DNA of 64,000 nucleotides from Collinsella sp. Its GTDB lineage: Bacteria; Actinomycetota; Coriobacteriia; Coriobacteriales; Coriobacteriaceae. The position numbers and the translations under genes were made by a program. Location of the stretch: contig JAHAAK010000003.1 of assembly GCA_018376905.1 (NCBI GenBank), forward strand, positions 31,124-95,123, given 5' to 3'. The notes under the pieces were generated by a model, which did not search any database, had not been told where the DNA came from, and saw nothing but the letters and a program-made list of their open reading frames with translations. Numbering within the stretch: the stretch's first letter is position 1; every line of letters begins with the position of its first letter. Positions 43,242 to 51,538 of the stretch are shown here, piece after piece.

Positions 43242-44612
43242 ATGGGCCAGCGTTCCGTACGCGATATTCTTGCCGGTAAAACCTACTTTATCCGCACCTT
43301 TGGCTGCCAGATGAATCAGCACGACTCTGAGCGCGTGAGCGGTCTGCTCGATTCGTATGGTTGCCTCATGGCGCTCGATCCCGAGCATGCTGATATTGTT
43401 GTCTTCATGACATGCTGCGTGCGCGAGGCCGCCGATACTCGCCTGTACGGTCAGTGCAATTCCTGCAAAAGCCTGCCGCCTTCGCCTTCGGGCAAGCGCG
43501 TGGTTGCCGTTGGTGGTTGCATCGCACAGCGTGATGGCGAGGGCCTGCTCACCAACGTCGATAACGTCAATGTCATCTTTGGCACGCATTCTATTGCACA
43601 TGTGGCCGAGCTCATTGCCGAGGCGTTCCTTGACGGCAAGCGTCATATCCGCACCAATGAGCATGAGGATACGGATGCCATGAGCATGCCGTGGCATCGC
43701 GAAACCCAGTATCACGCTTGGGTGCCCATCATGACGGGCTGCAATAATTTCTGCACCTATTGCATCGTGCCGTACGTGCGCGGTCGCGAAAAGAGCCGCC
43801 CCTTCGAGGAGATTGTCGACGAGGTGACCGGTTTGGTGCACCTGGGCGTGCGTGAGATTACGCTGCTGGGCCAAAACGTTAACTCATATGGTCGCGATCT
43901 GTTTGGCAAGCCGCGTTTTGCCGATCTGCTGCGTGCCGTGGGCGATACGGGTGTGGAGCGCATCTTCTTTACGTCTTCGCATCCCAAGGATCTTCTCCCC
44001 GAGACCATCGACGCCATGGCCGATACGTCTGCCGTTATGCCGCAACTGCACCTGGCCGTCCAGTCAGGTTCGACGCGGATCCTCAAAGAGATGAATCGCC
44101 GTTATACACGTGAGGACTATTTGGGCCTGGTCGATCGCATTCGCAACCGTATGCCCGATATCGCGCTCTCGACCGATATTATCGTTGGCTTCCCAGGCGA
44201 GACTGAAGAAGACTTTGAGCAGACGCTCTCGCTTGCCGAGACGGTCCGCTATGCCCAGGCCTATACCTTCATCTATTCCAAGCGCGCCGGTACCCCGGCC
44301 GCAGAGATTGACGATCCTACGCCGCATGAGGTTGTTCTCGAGCGTTTCAACCGCCTGGTTAAGGTTATCGAGACCACGGCACACGAGTATAACCAGGGTG
44401 AGCTTCATACTGTGGTGCCGGCGCTCATTGAGGGAACGAGTAAAAAGAACGACGCGGTCCTGCTGGGCAAGAGTCCCAAGAATCAGACCGTGCATGCGCC
44501 TATCCCCGAGGGTTACAGCATCGATCAGCTTGTTGGCAAGATCGTTGATGTTGACGTTGACGTTGCCAAGACCTGGTATTTGTCCGGCTCCGTTGTGGGC
44601 GAGCCGCGCTAA
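43242..44612 (+). CDS. miaB: tRNA-2-methylthio-N6-dimethylallyladenosine synthase MiaB
   Basis: 456 residues. Makes ms2i6A37 after MiaA. N-terminal cluster cysteines are in FGCQMNQHDSE (C22), MTCCVREAA and VGGCIAQRDG; the radical SAM motif is CNNFCTYC; a TRAM domain ends it. The ATG at 43242 has better spacing from TAGGA than the one at 43236. It overlaps the miaA start, so the two successive modification enzymes are coupled. Confidence 0.93.
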   Translation: MGQRSVRDILAGKTYFIRTFGCQMNQHDSERVSGLLDSYGCLMALDPEHADIVVFMTCCVREAADTRLYGQCNSCKSLPPSPSGKRVVAVGGCIAQRDGEGLLTNVDNVNVIFGTHSIAHVAELIAEAFLDGKRHIRTNEHEDTDAMSMPWHRETQYHAWVPIMTGCNNFCTYCIVPYVRGREKSRPFEEIVDEVTGLVHLGVREITLLGQNVNSYGRDLFGKPRFADLLRAVGDTGVERIFFTSSHPKDLLPETIDAMADTSAVMPQLHLAVQSGSTRILKEMNRRYTREDYLGLVDRIRNRMPDIALSTDIIVGFPGETEEDFEQTLSLAETVRYAQAYTFIYSKRAGTPAAEIDDPTPHEVVLERFNRLVKVIETTAHEYNQGELHTVVPALIEGTSKKNDAVLLGKSPKNQTVHAPIPEGYSIDQLVGKIVDVDVDVAKTWYLSGSVVGEPR

Positions 44613-45550
44613 TGGTTTCTTCCGGGGCAGGTCTTTCCGCCGTTGCGATCGTCGGTCCGACGGCGGTTGGTAAGAGCGATGTTGCCGACCGTTTGGCAGC
44701 TCGTCTTTCGTCCGAAGTGCTGTCGTGCGATGCGATGCAAATCTATCGCGGCATGGACATCGGTACCGCAAAGATGACGCCCGATGAGTGTACGGCGTCG
44801 CTGCGTCTCGTCGACATTGTAGAGCCGGGTGTGGCATATTCTGCTGCGCTTTATCAGGTTGACGCTCGCGCGCATGTTGAGCGCTTGCTTGGCGAGGGCC
44901 GCCTACCGGTGTTTTGCGGGGGTACGGGGCTGTATCTCAAGGCCGCCCTCGATGAGATGGACTTTCCCTCGGGTGAACTTGAGGACGATCGCCGTGTGGG
45001 CTATCAGGAGCTTGCCGAGCGTATTGGCGAGGAAGAACTGCATGCCCTGCTTGCCGAGCGTGACCCCGAGTCCGCTGCGGTCATCCACCCCCATAATGTT
45101 CGCCGCGTGATTCGTGCGCTCGAAATGCACGATGATGGCGTCTCCTATGCGCAGCAAAAGTCGCAGTTTAGTGTTCCGCGCGAGCATTATCACGCTCTGT
45201 GGTTTGGTCTGACGCGTAATCGCGAGGTGCTCTATGAGCGCATTAACCTGCGCGTCGATCTTATGTTTGAGCAGGGTCTTGTTGATGAGGTTCGCGGTCT
45301 TATGGACCAGGGGCTGGGAGATGCCCTGACTTCGATGCAGGCAATTGGTTATAAAGAGATCATCGATGCTTTCAATGGCGTGATTTCTATGGATGAGGCT
45401 CGCGAACTCATCAAGATGCGTTCGCGTCGCTATGCCAAACGTCAGCTTTCGTGGTTTAAACGCGATGATCGCATCGTGTGGTTTGATATGGATGAATTTA
45501 CGATCGATGAGGTCGTTGAGGATATCCTGCATCGTATTGAGGCTGTCTAA
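44612..45550 (+). CDS. miaA: tRNA dimethylallyltransferase MiaA
   Basis: 312 residues. Adds the dimethylallyl group to A37 of tRNAs reading UNN codons. P-loop GPTAVGKS at 15-22, DAMQIYRGMDIGTAK, and MQAIGYKEI are family motifs. It begins on the last base of miaB and ends on the first base of hflX, a tightly packed unit. Confidence 0.94.
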   Translation: MVSSGAGLSAVAIVGPTAVGKSDVADRLAARLSSEVLSCDAMQIYRGMDIGTAKMTPDECTASLRLVDIVEPGVAYSAALYQVDARAHVERLLGEGRLPVFCGGTGLYLKAALDEMDFPSGELEDDRRVGYQELAERIGEEELHALLAERDPESAAVIHPHNVRRVIRALEMHDDGVSYAQQKSQFSVPREHYHALWFGLTRNREVLYERINLRVDLMFEQGLVDEVRGLMDQGLGDALTSMQAIGYKEIIDAFNGVISMDEARELIKMRSRRYAKRQLSWFKRDDRIVWFDMDEFTIDEVVEDILHRIEAV

Positions 45551-46839
45551 TGGCCCGTTTTCCCCTTGTTCCCACGGCACCCGAGCCCGAGCGTGCCATT
45601 TTGGTTGGTGTTGAATGGCGCGACAATGCATGGCCGCTCGATCGCTCGCTCGATGAGCTGGAGCGTCTTGCCCACACGGCTGGTGCCCAGTGCGTGGCGC
45701 GTTTGTCACAGCGTTTGGTAAAGCCATATCCTAAATCGTTTATCGGTTCCGGTAAGGTTGAAGAGTTGTGCGGCCTGGTGCATCGCATGGATGCCGATGT
45801 CGTTATTTTTGACGATGACCTTACGCCTTCGCAACAATCTTATTTGGAGAAGGCCGTGGGCGAGCCGGTAAAAATTATCGATCGTACAGCACTGATCCTG
45901 GATATCTTTGGCCTGCATGCTCAGACGCGTGAGGGACGCCTGCAGGTACAGCTGGCACAGCTTCAATATCTGTTACCTCGCCTGCGCGGCATGTGGAGTC
46001 ATCTTGCCAAGGAGCAGACGCGCGGTGGCATCGGCTCACGCTTTGGACAGGGTGAAAGTCAGCTCGAGGTCGACCGTCGCTTGATTCGCAACAAGATTGC
46101 CGCGCTTCGTCGTGAGCTTAAGCAGGTTGAACAGCGTCGCGATGTCCAGTCCAAGAGCCGCATTGAGTCACCGGCGTTTCGCGTCGCGTTAGCCGGTTAT
46201 ACCAATGCCGGTAAATCGACGTTGCTCAATCGCCTGACCGGCTCTACGGTACTTTCGCAGGACAAGCTGTTTGCTACGCTCGACCCGACGACGCGTTCGT
46301 ATCGCCTGCCCGGCGGTCGCGGCATGACGATTACCGATACCGTCGGCTTTATTCAAAAGCTACCGCATGGTTTGGTCGATGCCTTTAGATCGACGCTGTC
46401 CGAGGTGTTGGGTGCCGATTTAATTCTCAAAGTCGTAGATGCGTCTGACGAGGACTATGAACGGCAGCTGGAGGCTGTTGACCGCGTGCTTGATGAGATC
46501 GGCGCCGGAGAGCGTTTAACGCTTACCGTATTCAATAAAATCGATCTTCTCGATAGCGTTGATCGATTGAGCTTCCGTCGTCGCTATCCAGAGGCCGTGC
46601 TGTTCTCGGCCCAGACGGGCGAGGGACTCGACGATCTCGTCGACCGTATTGCTCGTGAGGCGGCTGCTACCGATGTGTTGCTTTCTGCTGATATCCCGTA
46701 TCGCGAGGGCGCCCTCATCACGCTGGTGCATGAGCAGGGAACCCTTTTGCACGAGGAATATCTTGAGGACGGCGTTCGTATTGTGGCGAAGCTGCCGGCC
46801 CGTATCGCGCCGCGGCTCGAGCGTTATCGCACCGAGTAG
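45550..46839 (+). CDS. hflX: GTPase HflX
   Basis: 429 residues. Ribosome-splitting GTPase. HflX N-terminal domain (DVVIFDDDLTPSQQSYLEKA, then GRLQVQLAQLQYLLPRLRG), a coiled-coil stretch, G1 AGYTNAGKST near 216, and DTVGFIQKLPHGLVDAF. miaA and hflX are often adjacent. Its 3' end overlaps the convergent acyltransferase gene by 16 bases, so no room is left for an intergenic terminator. Confidence 0.94.
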   Translation: MARFPLVPTAPEPERAILVGVEWRDNAWPLDRSLDELERLAHTAGAQCVARLSQRLVKPYPKSFIGSGKVEELCGLVHRMDADVVIFDDDLTPSQQSYLEKAVGEPVKIIDRTALILDIFGLHAQTREGRLQVQLAQLQYLLPRLRGMWSHLAKEQTRGGIGSRFGQGESQLEVDRRLIRNKIAALRRELKQVEQRRDVQSKSRIESPAFRVALAGYTNAGKSTLLNRLTGSTVLSQDKLFATLDPTTRSYRLPGGRGMTITDTVGFIQKLPHGLVDAFRSTLSEVLGADLILKVVDASDEDYERQLEAVDRVLDEIGAGERLTLTVFNKIDLLDSVDRLSFRRRYPEAVLFSAQTGEGLDDLVDRIAREAAATDVLLSADIPYREGALITLVHEQGTLLHEEYLEDGVRIVAKLPARIAPRLERYRTE

Positions 46840-47528
46840 ACGAGCTCCAAAATGCCCAGAATGATGGGCTGATGCAGCAGATAAAAGGGGAGTGCATGAC
46901 GTCCTAGGCTGGCGAGCGCCGGGATGGGATTCGCGTAGGCCCAGCTAGGGACGGTCTTATCGATTCCCTTCGCTATGTGTGCGGCGAAGTATCCTGCAAG
47001 ATACATAAAGATAAACGGGATGATGGGGTAGTAATCACCTGAGATAAATCCAGGGCTCGGAAATCCTAGCCACGCCAGGTATGGGACAGGGTAGGTCGTT
47101 TTGGGGATGCTCCAGGTGAGGGCGAACAACACAAGGCATAGGGACACGCCCCATCTCGCCGAAATCTTCTTAAGGACGGGATTGGTCAACGCTACGATGC
47201 CGGTACATGCGGCCATACAGTAGATGATGCCAAAATTAACCGAATCGTCGACTGAGACAAGTGTTGTTGCCAACCAGACGACGAGTGCTGCTAAGGCGTA
47301 TTTGGCGGCACGTTTGATATTGTTGCGCGAAAGAGTGCACATCCAACCCGCGATAAACAAGAATACCCAGCTGATGCTGGCGCGCCAGATGTCTTGAAAG
47401 ACGGTCTGGGTAAACCAGGGCATATCCCAACCGTACAGGTAGGCGAGATCGTAGCAAGCGTGAAAACCTGCCATTGAAATCATCGTAAACCCGCGGACGG
47501 TATCAAAGATAGTGATGCGTTTTTGCAT
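46824..47528 (-). CDS. Membrane acyltransferase of the DUF1624 family
   Basis: 234 residues with about seven hydrophobic helices. The start MQKRITIFDTVRGFTMISMAGFHACYDLAY has the conserved D-x-x-R-G and H of DUF1624 (heparan-alpha-glucosaminide N-acetyltransferase-like) proteins. The natural acceptor is unknown. It overlaps lexA by one base (47528) and lies downstream of it on the minus strand, so it should be co-transcribed with lexA and thus under SOS control, which is unusual. Confidence 0.75.
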   Translation of the reverse strand: MQKRITIFDTVRGFTMISMAGFHACYDLAYLYGWDMPWFTQTVFQDIWRASISWVFLFIAGWMCTLSRNNIKRAAKYALAALVVWLATTLVSVDDSVNFGIIYCMAACTGIVALTNPVLKKISARWGVSLCLVLFALTWSIPKTTYPVPYLAWLGFPSPGFISGDYYPIIPFIFMYLAGYFAAHIAKGIDKTVPSWAYANPIPALASLGRHALPFYLLHQPIILGILELVYSVR

Positions 47529-48172
47529 TACGAGAACCGGCGCATCAAGCCGACGACTTTGCCCAAGATAACGGGATTCGTTGCATAGATAGGCTCCATG
47601 GTGTCATTCTCGGGCTGCAGGCGTACGCGTCCCTGCTCCTTGTAGAACGTTTTGACGGTCGCTGAACCATCAATCATGGCCACGACAATTTCGCCGTTCA
47701 TGGCACTCTTTTGTTCACGGACGATGATGTAATCGCCATTGAAGATGCCGACATTGATCATTGAGCTCCCATGCACCTCAAGGATAAAGGAACCCTGATC
47801 AGTGGCGATTTCGGTCGGGATAGTAAAAGTGTCTTCGATATTCTGCTCGGCCAGAATGGGAATCCCAGCCGCGACGCGACCAACGAGCGGTAGCGAGACC
47901 GTTCCGCGAGGTGCGGTGGGCTCGTCAGATTTAGAAATTGAGACAGAGGAACCGTCCTCGTTAAAGAGTTCCAGGGCGCGCGGTTTGGTGGCATCGCGCT
48001 TGAGTAGCCCGCGCGCCTCCAGAGCAGATAGATGGGCGTGCACGGTGCTGGGGGAGGAAAGGCCCACGGCAGAAGCCATCTCGCGCACGCTGGGCGGATA
48101 ACCCTTCTCCTGCTGATATTCCTTGATGAAGTCGTAAATTTGCTGCTGACGCTTGGTAATTTTGCGAGCCAT
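47528..48172 (-). CDS. lexA: SOS repressor LexA
   Basis: 214 residues. Winged helix in the first 70 residues (YPPSVREMASAVGLSSPSTV), self-cleavage site A102-G103 (RVAAGIP), catalytic S137 (HGSSMIN) and K174 (ATVKTF). The start at 48172 has GAGAGGA upstream; the frame opens further but without a site. Three CGAAC-N4-GTTCG-like boxes lie in the divergent region, implying autoregulation. Confidence 0.95.
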   Translation of the reverse strand: MARKITKRQQQIYDFIKEYQQEKGYPPSVREMASAVGLSSPSTVHAHLSALEARGLLKRDATKPRALELFNEDGSSVSISKSDEPTAPRGTVSLPLVGRVAAGIPILAEQNIEDTFTIPTEIATDQGSFILEVHGSSMINVGIFNGDYIIVREQKSAMNGEIVVAMIDGSATVKTFYKEQGRVRLQPENDTMEPIYATNPVILGKVVGLMRRFS

Positions 48173-48195
48173 CAGGGCATCCTCTCTACCCGTGT

Positions 48196-48265
48196 CAAAC
48201 AAATGTTCGAATTTTGCTTGACAGGAACAACTGTTCGAAGATAATAATAACCGAACATTCGTTCT
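48196..48265. promoter_or_regulatory. Three SOS boxes and the promoter of the yneA-like gene
   Basis: Boxes: CAAACAAATGTTCG (48196-48209), GGAACAACTGTTCG (48224-48237), CGAACATTCGTTCT (48252-48265), each close to CGAAC-N4-GTTCG. On the plus strand TTGACA (48218-48223) is followed after 17-18 bases by ATAATA(A) from 48241, so the middle box fills the spacer exactly. The lexA promoter on the other strand is not clear by eye but must lie among these boxes. Confidence 0.82.
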
Positions 48266-48332
48266 CGCGCCAGATATTTTTGTCCGCGCGGCTTGATAAA
48301 ACTGTTCTCAGCAAAACACGCGAGAGGAGAAC

Positions 48333-48785
48333 ATGACGAACGCAACGAATATGGTCCAGGGAAACCTCGCCCTTAAGCTCGTGACGCCTGCTGAACCCAC
48401 TTTTACGGTTGTTCAGGGTGGCCGCTCCGGCTTTCAGCCTTTGACCGTAAAGCCTGCTCGCAATCAGCAGGCTGCAGTTGTGCCGGCCCGCGTTGCCCTG
48501 AAGGTTCCGACGATTGTCGCCGTTGCCGTTGCGCTTACGCTCTTCTTTGTCCTCGCTACGTCGGTCTTTAGCGCTCGTCACGCCGCGTATGCCGAGTCCG
48601 TTTCCAACGTTACCTACGAGACCATTCGCGTTCAGCCTGGTGATTCTCTTTGGTCGCTTGCCGAGGAATATCCAATCGAAGGCCTTTCCACGCAAGAGAC
48701 TTCCGACATGATCCGTAACGTCAATCATCTGGAGCATGGTTCGCTCGCCGCCGGTGCGCATCTTAAGGTTCCTGCTCGTTCGTAA
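48333..48785 (+). CDS. yneA: YneA-like SOS-induced LysM membrane protein
   Basis: 150 residues. One transmembrane helix at about 57-77 (VPTIVAVAVALTLFFVLATS) and a C-terminal LysM domain (VQPGDSLWSLAEEYPIEGLS and HLKVPARS). Divergent placement from lexA, shared SOS boxes and this architecture match B. subtilis YneA and actinobacterial DivS/ChiZ proteins, which halt division during DNA damage. The N-terminal cytoplasmic stretch of about 55 residues is longer than in YneA. Division inhibition is inferred. AGAGGAG precedes the ATG. Confidence 0.75.
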   Translation: MTNATNMVQGNLALKLVTPAEPTFTVVQGGRSGFQPLTVKPARNQQAAVVPARVALKVPTIVAVAVALTLFFVLATSVFSARHAAYAESVSNVTYETIRVQPGDSLWSLAEEYPIEGLSTQETSDMIRNVNHLEHGSLAAGAHLKVPARS

Positions 48786-48836
48786 TCATTATCGCGCTGC
48801 ACATGGTACCCTTGTTATCGTTTAAGAGGAGGTACC

Positions 48837-49280
48837 ATGCGCTGTCCCAAATGCGGCAAGGCACATACCCGCGTCGTTGATTCCCGTATGCAGGAGTCAA
48901 ATAACACCATTAAGCGCCGTCGCGAATGTTGCTCGTGTAACTACCGATTTACAACGTTCGAGCGATGCGAAGACCCAATTGAGGTCATTAAGTCGGACGG
49001 AACCAAGCAGCGGTTCGATCGCAATAAGCTGCTCGTCGGCTTGATGCGCGCCACCATCAAGCGTGATATCGACACTAAGAAGCTCAATGAGATTATCGAC
49101 GATATCGAGGTCGAGCTGCGTTCTCGTACGCTGACGGCCGTCACGTCCCATGAGTTGGGTGACATGGTGCTCAAGCGCTTGGCCAAGATCGACAAGGTGG
49201 CGTACATCCGCTTTGCCTCGGTCTACCGCGATTTCAAAGACGTCGATGAGTTTCTGCAAGAGCTTGACAAGCTAAGGTGA
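48837..49280 (+). CDS. nrdR: Transcriptional repressor NrdR
   Basis: 147 residues. A zinc ribbon MRCPKCGKAHTRVVDSRM with ECCSCNYRFTTFER, then an ATP-cone domain (IEVIKSDGTKQRFDRNKLL). It represses ribonucleotide reductase genes in response to dATP. AGGAGG lies just before the ATG. It is next to dut, so nucleotide-pool control sits beside the SOS genes. Confidence 0.95.
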   Translation: MRCPKCGKAHTRVVDSRMQESNNTIKRRRECCSCNYRFTTFERCEDPIEVIKSDGTKQRFDRNKLLVGLMRATIKRDIDTKKLNEIIDDIEVELRSRTLTAVTSHELGDMVLKRLAKIDKVAYIRFASVYRDFKDVDEFLQELDKLR

Positions 49281-49284
49281 TTCC

Positions 49285-49728
49285 ATGTCCAACATTACCG
49301 TCAACATAAAGCGTCTCGACCCCACCGTCGAGCTTCCCAAATACGCCCATCCCACCGATGCCGGTTTGGATCTGCGCTCCAACGAGGACTGCGTCCTGAG
49401 GCCCTTCGAACGTCGTCTGGTCTCTACTGGGCTGGTCATCGCCCTGCCCGACGGTTACGCCGGCTTCGTCCAGCCCCGCAGCGGCTTGGCCATCAAGCAG
49501 GGCCTGTCTATAGTCAATACGCCGGGCCTCATCGACGCCCACTACCGAGGAGAACTCAAGGTTATCCTCATCAACCTGGATCCCTCCAACAACATCAAAA
49601 TCAACAAAGGCGACCGCATAGCCCAACTTGTCATCCAAGAAGTCCCCACGGTCAACCTCATGGAAGTAGAAGAACTAGACAAAACCGACCGAGGCAACGG
49701 AGGCTTCGGCTCCAGCGGCGTCGCCTAG
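49285..49728 (+). CDS. dut: Deoxyuridine 5'-triphosphate nucleotidohydrolase
   Basis: 147 residues. Trimeric dUTPase with all five motifs: DAGLDLRS, PRSGLA, NTPGLIDAHYRGE, GDRIAQLVI and the C-terminal GNGGFGSSG. It removes dUTP and supplies dUMP. It starts four bases after nrdR. The last 50 codons use noticeably different synonymous codons (AUC, AAC, CUA runs) from the first part; the protein is intact. Confidence 0.94.
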   Translation: MSNITVNIKRLDPTVELPKYAHPTDAGLDLRSNEDCVLRPFERRLVSTGLVIALPDGYAGFVQPRSGLAIKQGLSIVNTPGLIDAHYRGELKVILINLDPSNNIKINKGDRIAQLVIQEVPTVNLMEVEELDKTDRGNGGFGSSGVA

Positions 49729-49743
49729 GGCGCTCGTATCCCT

Positions 49744-49846
49744 CCCGCCCGGGGCTTACCTATATCATTCCATGCTCAAACATTCTCGCGTCGCTTCGCT
49801 CGCTGCGAAACTGCGCGTGGAACGATATAGGTAAGCCCCGGGCGGG
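49744..49846. repeat. Long palindromic element C
   Basis: Arms 49744-49775 and 49815-49846 pair at 30 of 32 positions. They enclose a 39-base core that begins TCAAACATTCTC and ends GAAACTGC. The core matches the reverse complement of element D except for 9 extra bases. It lies just after dut, with no coding frame. Confidence 0.85.
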
Positions 49847-49879
49847 CGGCTACTCGCTTGAAACAATATTTACTTTTCT

Positions 49880-49937
49880 AGTAAGCCGATGCGACAAAGG
49901 GGCTGTCCCTTTGTCGCATCGGCTTACTGTATTTTTA
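49880..49937 (+). terminator. Perfect 22-bp hairpin with T-rich tail
   Basis: 49880-49901 and 49907-49928 are perfect inverted copies (the inner end is GACAAAGGG/CCCTTTGTC, loop GCTGT), followed by GTATTTTTATTTT. It is probably the terminator of the nrdR-dut transcript, possibly also acting on the convergent gene. Confidence 0.75.
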
Positions 49938-50005
49938 TTTTCCTGTTTTACCTTTGCAGGTTCTAATGGAGGGGATTCTGAAGTAGCTGCTAGTAAGTAA
50001 ACGCA

Positions 50006-50109
50006 GCCGCTCTGCCGGAGCCGCCCTTATATCGTTCCACGCGCAGTTTCGCAGCGAAGTGAGAATGTTTGAGCATGGAATGATATAAGGGCGGCTCCGA
50101 CAGAGCGGC
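50006..50109. repeat. Long palindromic element D, inverted relative of C
   Basis: Arms 50006-50042 and 50073-50109 pair at 34 of 37 positions; all three differences are transitions. The core, read on the minus strand, is TCAAACATTCTC joined to ACTTCGCTGCGAAACTGC. The inner arm TATATCATTCCATGC is shared with element C while the outer arm is not. It ends 11 bases from the glycosyltransferase stop. The remaining bases of 49729-50119 (49935-50005) show nothing else. Confidence 0.85.
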
Positions 50110-50119
50110 GGACATTCGA

Positions 50120-51421
50120 CTAGCGGATATGCGCGGGTTTTCCGCCCCAATAGAAGCGGCAGAAGGCTCGTTTGCGCTTTTGGGGCTTGCCTACTAGCTC
50201 CATGGTTGCGATGGCTATGTCTTCGGCTGCGTGGGGGCGGCGTAGTACTTCGCCATTGATGAGTAGGGCTTTGAGTGATTCGGGATGGTCGTGCAGGTGA
50301 CGTAGGGTAACGATGAGCTCTCGTGCGGTGGTGACATGCATGCTGGCGCCCATGCCGGTGAGCATCGTGGTGTTGGCCTTTTCCTGGCCATAGGACTTGC
50401 CCAGCAGGATCATCGGCAGATGTGCGCATAGGCACTCGGTGACGGTGAGCCCGCCCGACTTGAGGATTGCCAGGTCGCAGCCGTGCATGAGGGCCGCCAT
50501 GTCATCCACGTAGTCCAGAACTGTGACGTTTTCGAGCTTCATGGCGACGAAGAGCGTCTTCAGCCGGGTGGCATACTCCACGTCTTTACCGGGCAAAAAG
50601 ACAAAGTGCATGTCCTCAAAGCCGCGTAAGAAGGGGAGCGTGTGGTCCATCGCGGCGCGGAAACGCACGTATGGTTGGGGCAAACTGGCGCCGGCCATCA
50701 CCAATACGACGGTTTTGTCTATGGGGAGATTGAACTTGCTGAGCTCATCTTCGCGTTTGTAATCTGAATCGAAACCGGCTCGGATGGGGATGCCCGTTAT
50801 GCGGATCTTTGACTCGGGAACCTTGCGCGGGCGCAGCGTTTCGGCCATAAACTCGTTGGCTACACAGAATAGGTCGGTGTCCTTGTGGGGCCAAAAGCCT
50901 TCGACTTCGTAATCGGTCGGCACACAGATGACCGGGTAATCGATACCCGTAATTACGCGGGCGCCCACGGCAACATTGGCTGCTGTGATGTGCGTTGCGA
51001 CCACGGCTATAGGCCTGCGGCGACGAATATATTCGTTGAAGGCGGGGAACATAATACGCGACCATGCCGTGCCGCCACCCCAGAGAAGATGTCCCGTAAG
51101 CGTATATCGCCAGGTCAGGTCGTAAATGGGGCGTGTGGCTCCCGTAAAAGAAGCCGCGGTCTTATTGCCGTCGAATTTAATACGTCCAAAATCAAGGATA
51201 TCGAGCACTTCAATTTCAATATCCTCAGGGATTCCCTTGGTGCCGCGGATAAGATCAAATGCTTGTGCAATCGCGTTGGCGGCGGCTTTGTGGCCCGATC
51301 CAACCGATGCGTGCACAATGGTTACTAGGGGTTTTTGTGCAGGTGAAACGGTCATTTGCTCCGGTTGGGGAGTGGCTTGCATGGGCAGGGGAGCGCTATT
51401 GCTCATCTGCGTTTGATCCAT
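50120..51421 (-). CDS. Processive diacylglycerol glycosyltransferase-like (UgtP/MGDG synthase family)
   Basis: 433 residues of a GT-B fold. The N-terminal MGDG-synthase motif is HASVGSGHKAAANAIAQAF, and the C-terminal nucleotide-sugar site is KSGGLTVTECLCAHLP. Such enzymes add glucose or galactose to diacylglycerol for glycolipids and lipoteichoic acid anchors; MurG-like relatives are less likely. The start at 51421 has AGGGGAG; the first 25 residues are Met/Gln/Pro-rich. Convergent with dut, divergent from trxB. Confidence 0.78.
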   Translation of the reverse strand: MDQTQMSNSAPLPMQATPQPEQMTVSPAQKPLVTIVHASVGSGHKAAANAIAQAFDLIRGTKGIPEDIEIEVLDILDFGRIKFDGNKTAASFTGATRPIYDLTWRYTLTGHLLWGGGTAWSRIMFPAFNEYIRRRRPIAVVATHITAANVAVGARVITGIDYPVICVPTDYEVEGFWPHKDTDLFCVANEFMAETLRPRKVPESKIRITGIPIRAGFDSDYKREDELSKFNLPIDKTVVLVMAGASLPQPYVRFRAAMDHTLPFLRGFEDMHFVFLPGKDVEYATRLKTLFVAMKLENVTVLDYVDDMAALMHGCDLAILKSGGLTVTECLCAHLPMILLGKSYGQEKANTTMLTGMGASMHVTTARELIVTLRHLHDHPESLKALLINGEVLRRPHAAEDIAIATMELVGKPQKRKRAFCRFYWGGKPAHIR

Positions 51422-51538
51422 CGATAACTCCCCTTCAGCTTTGTTACGCGTTTTATCATTGTAGTGCATGAGTGTCATGTTCACGTAAATTTGGGTATGA
51501 GCGCAAAGAACGCCAATCTTTCGACAGGAGGTCTCTTC

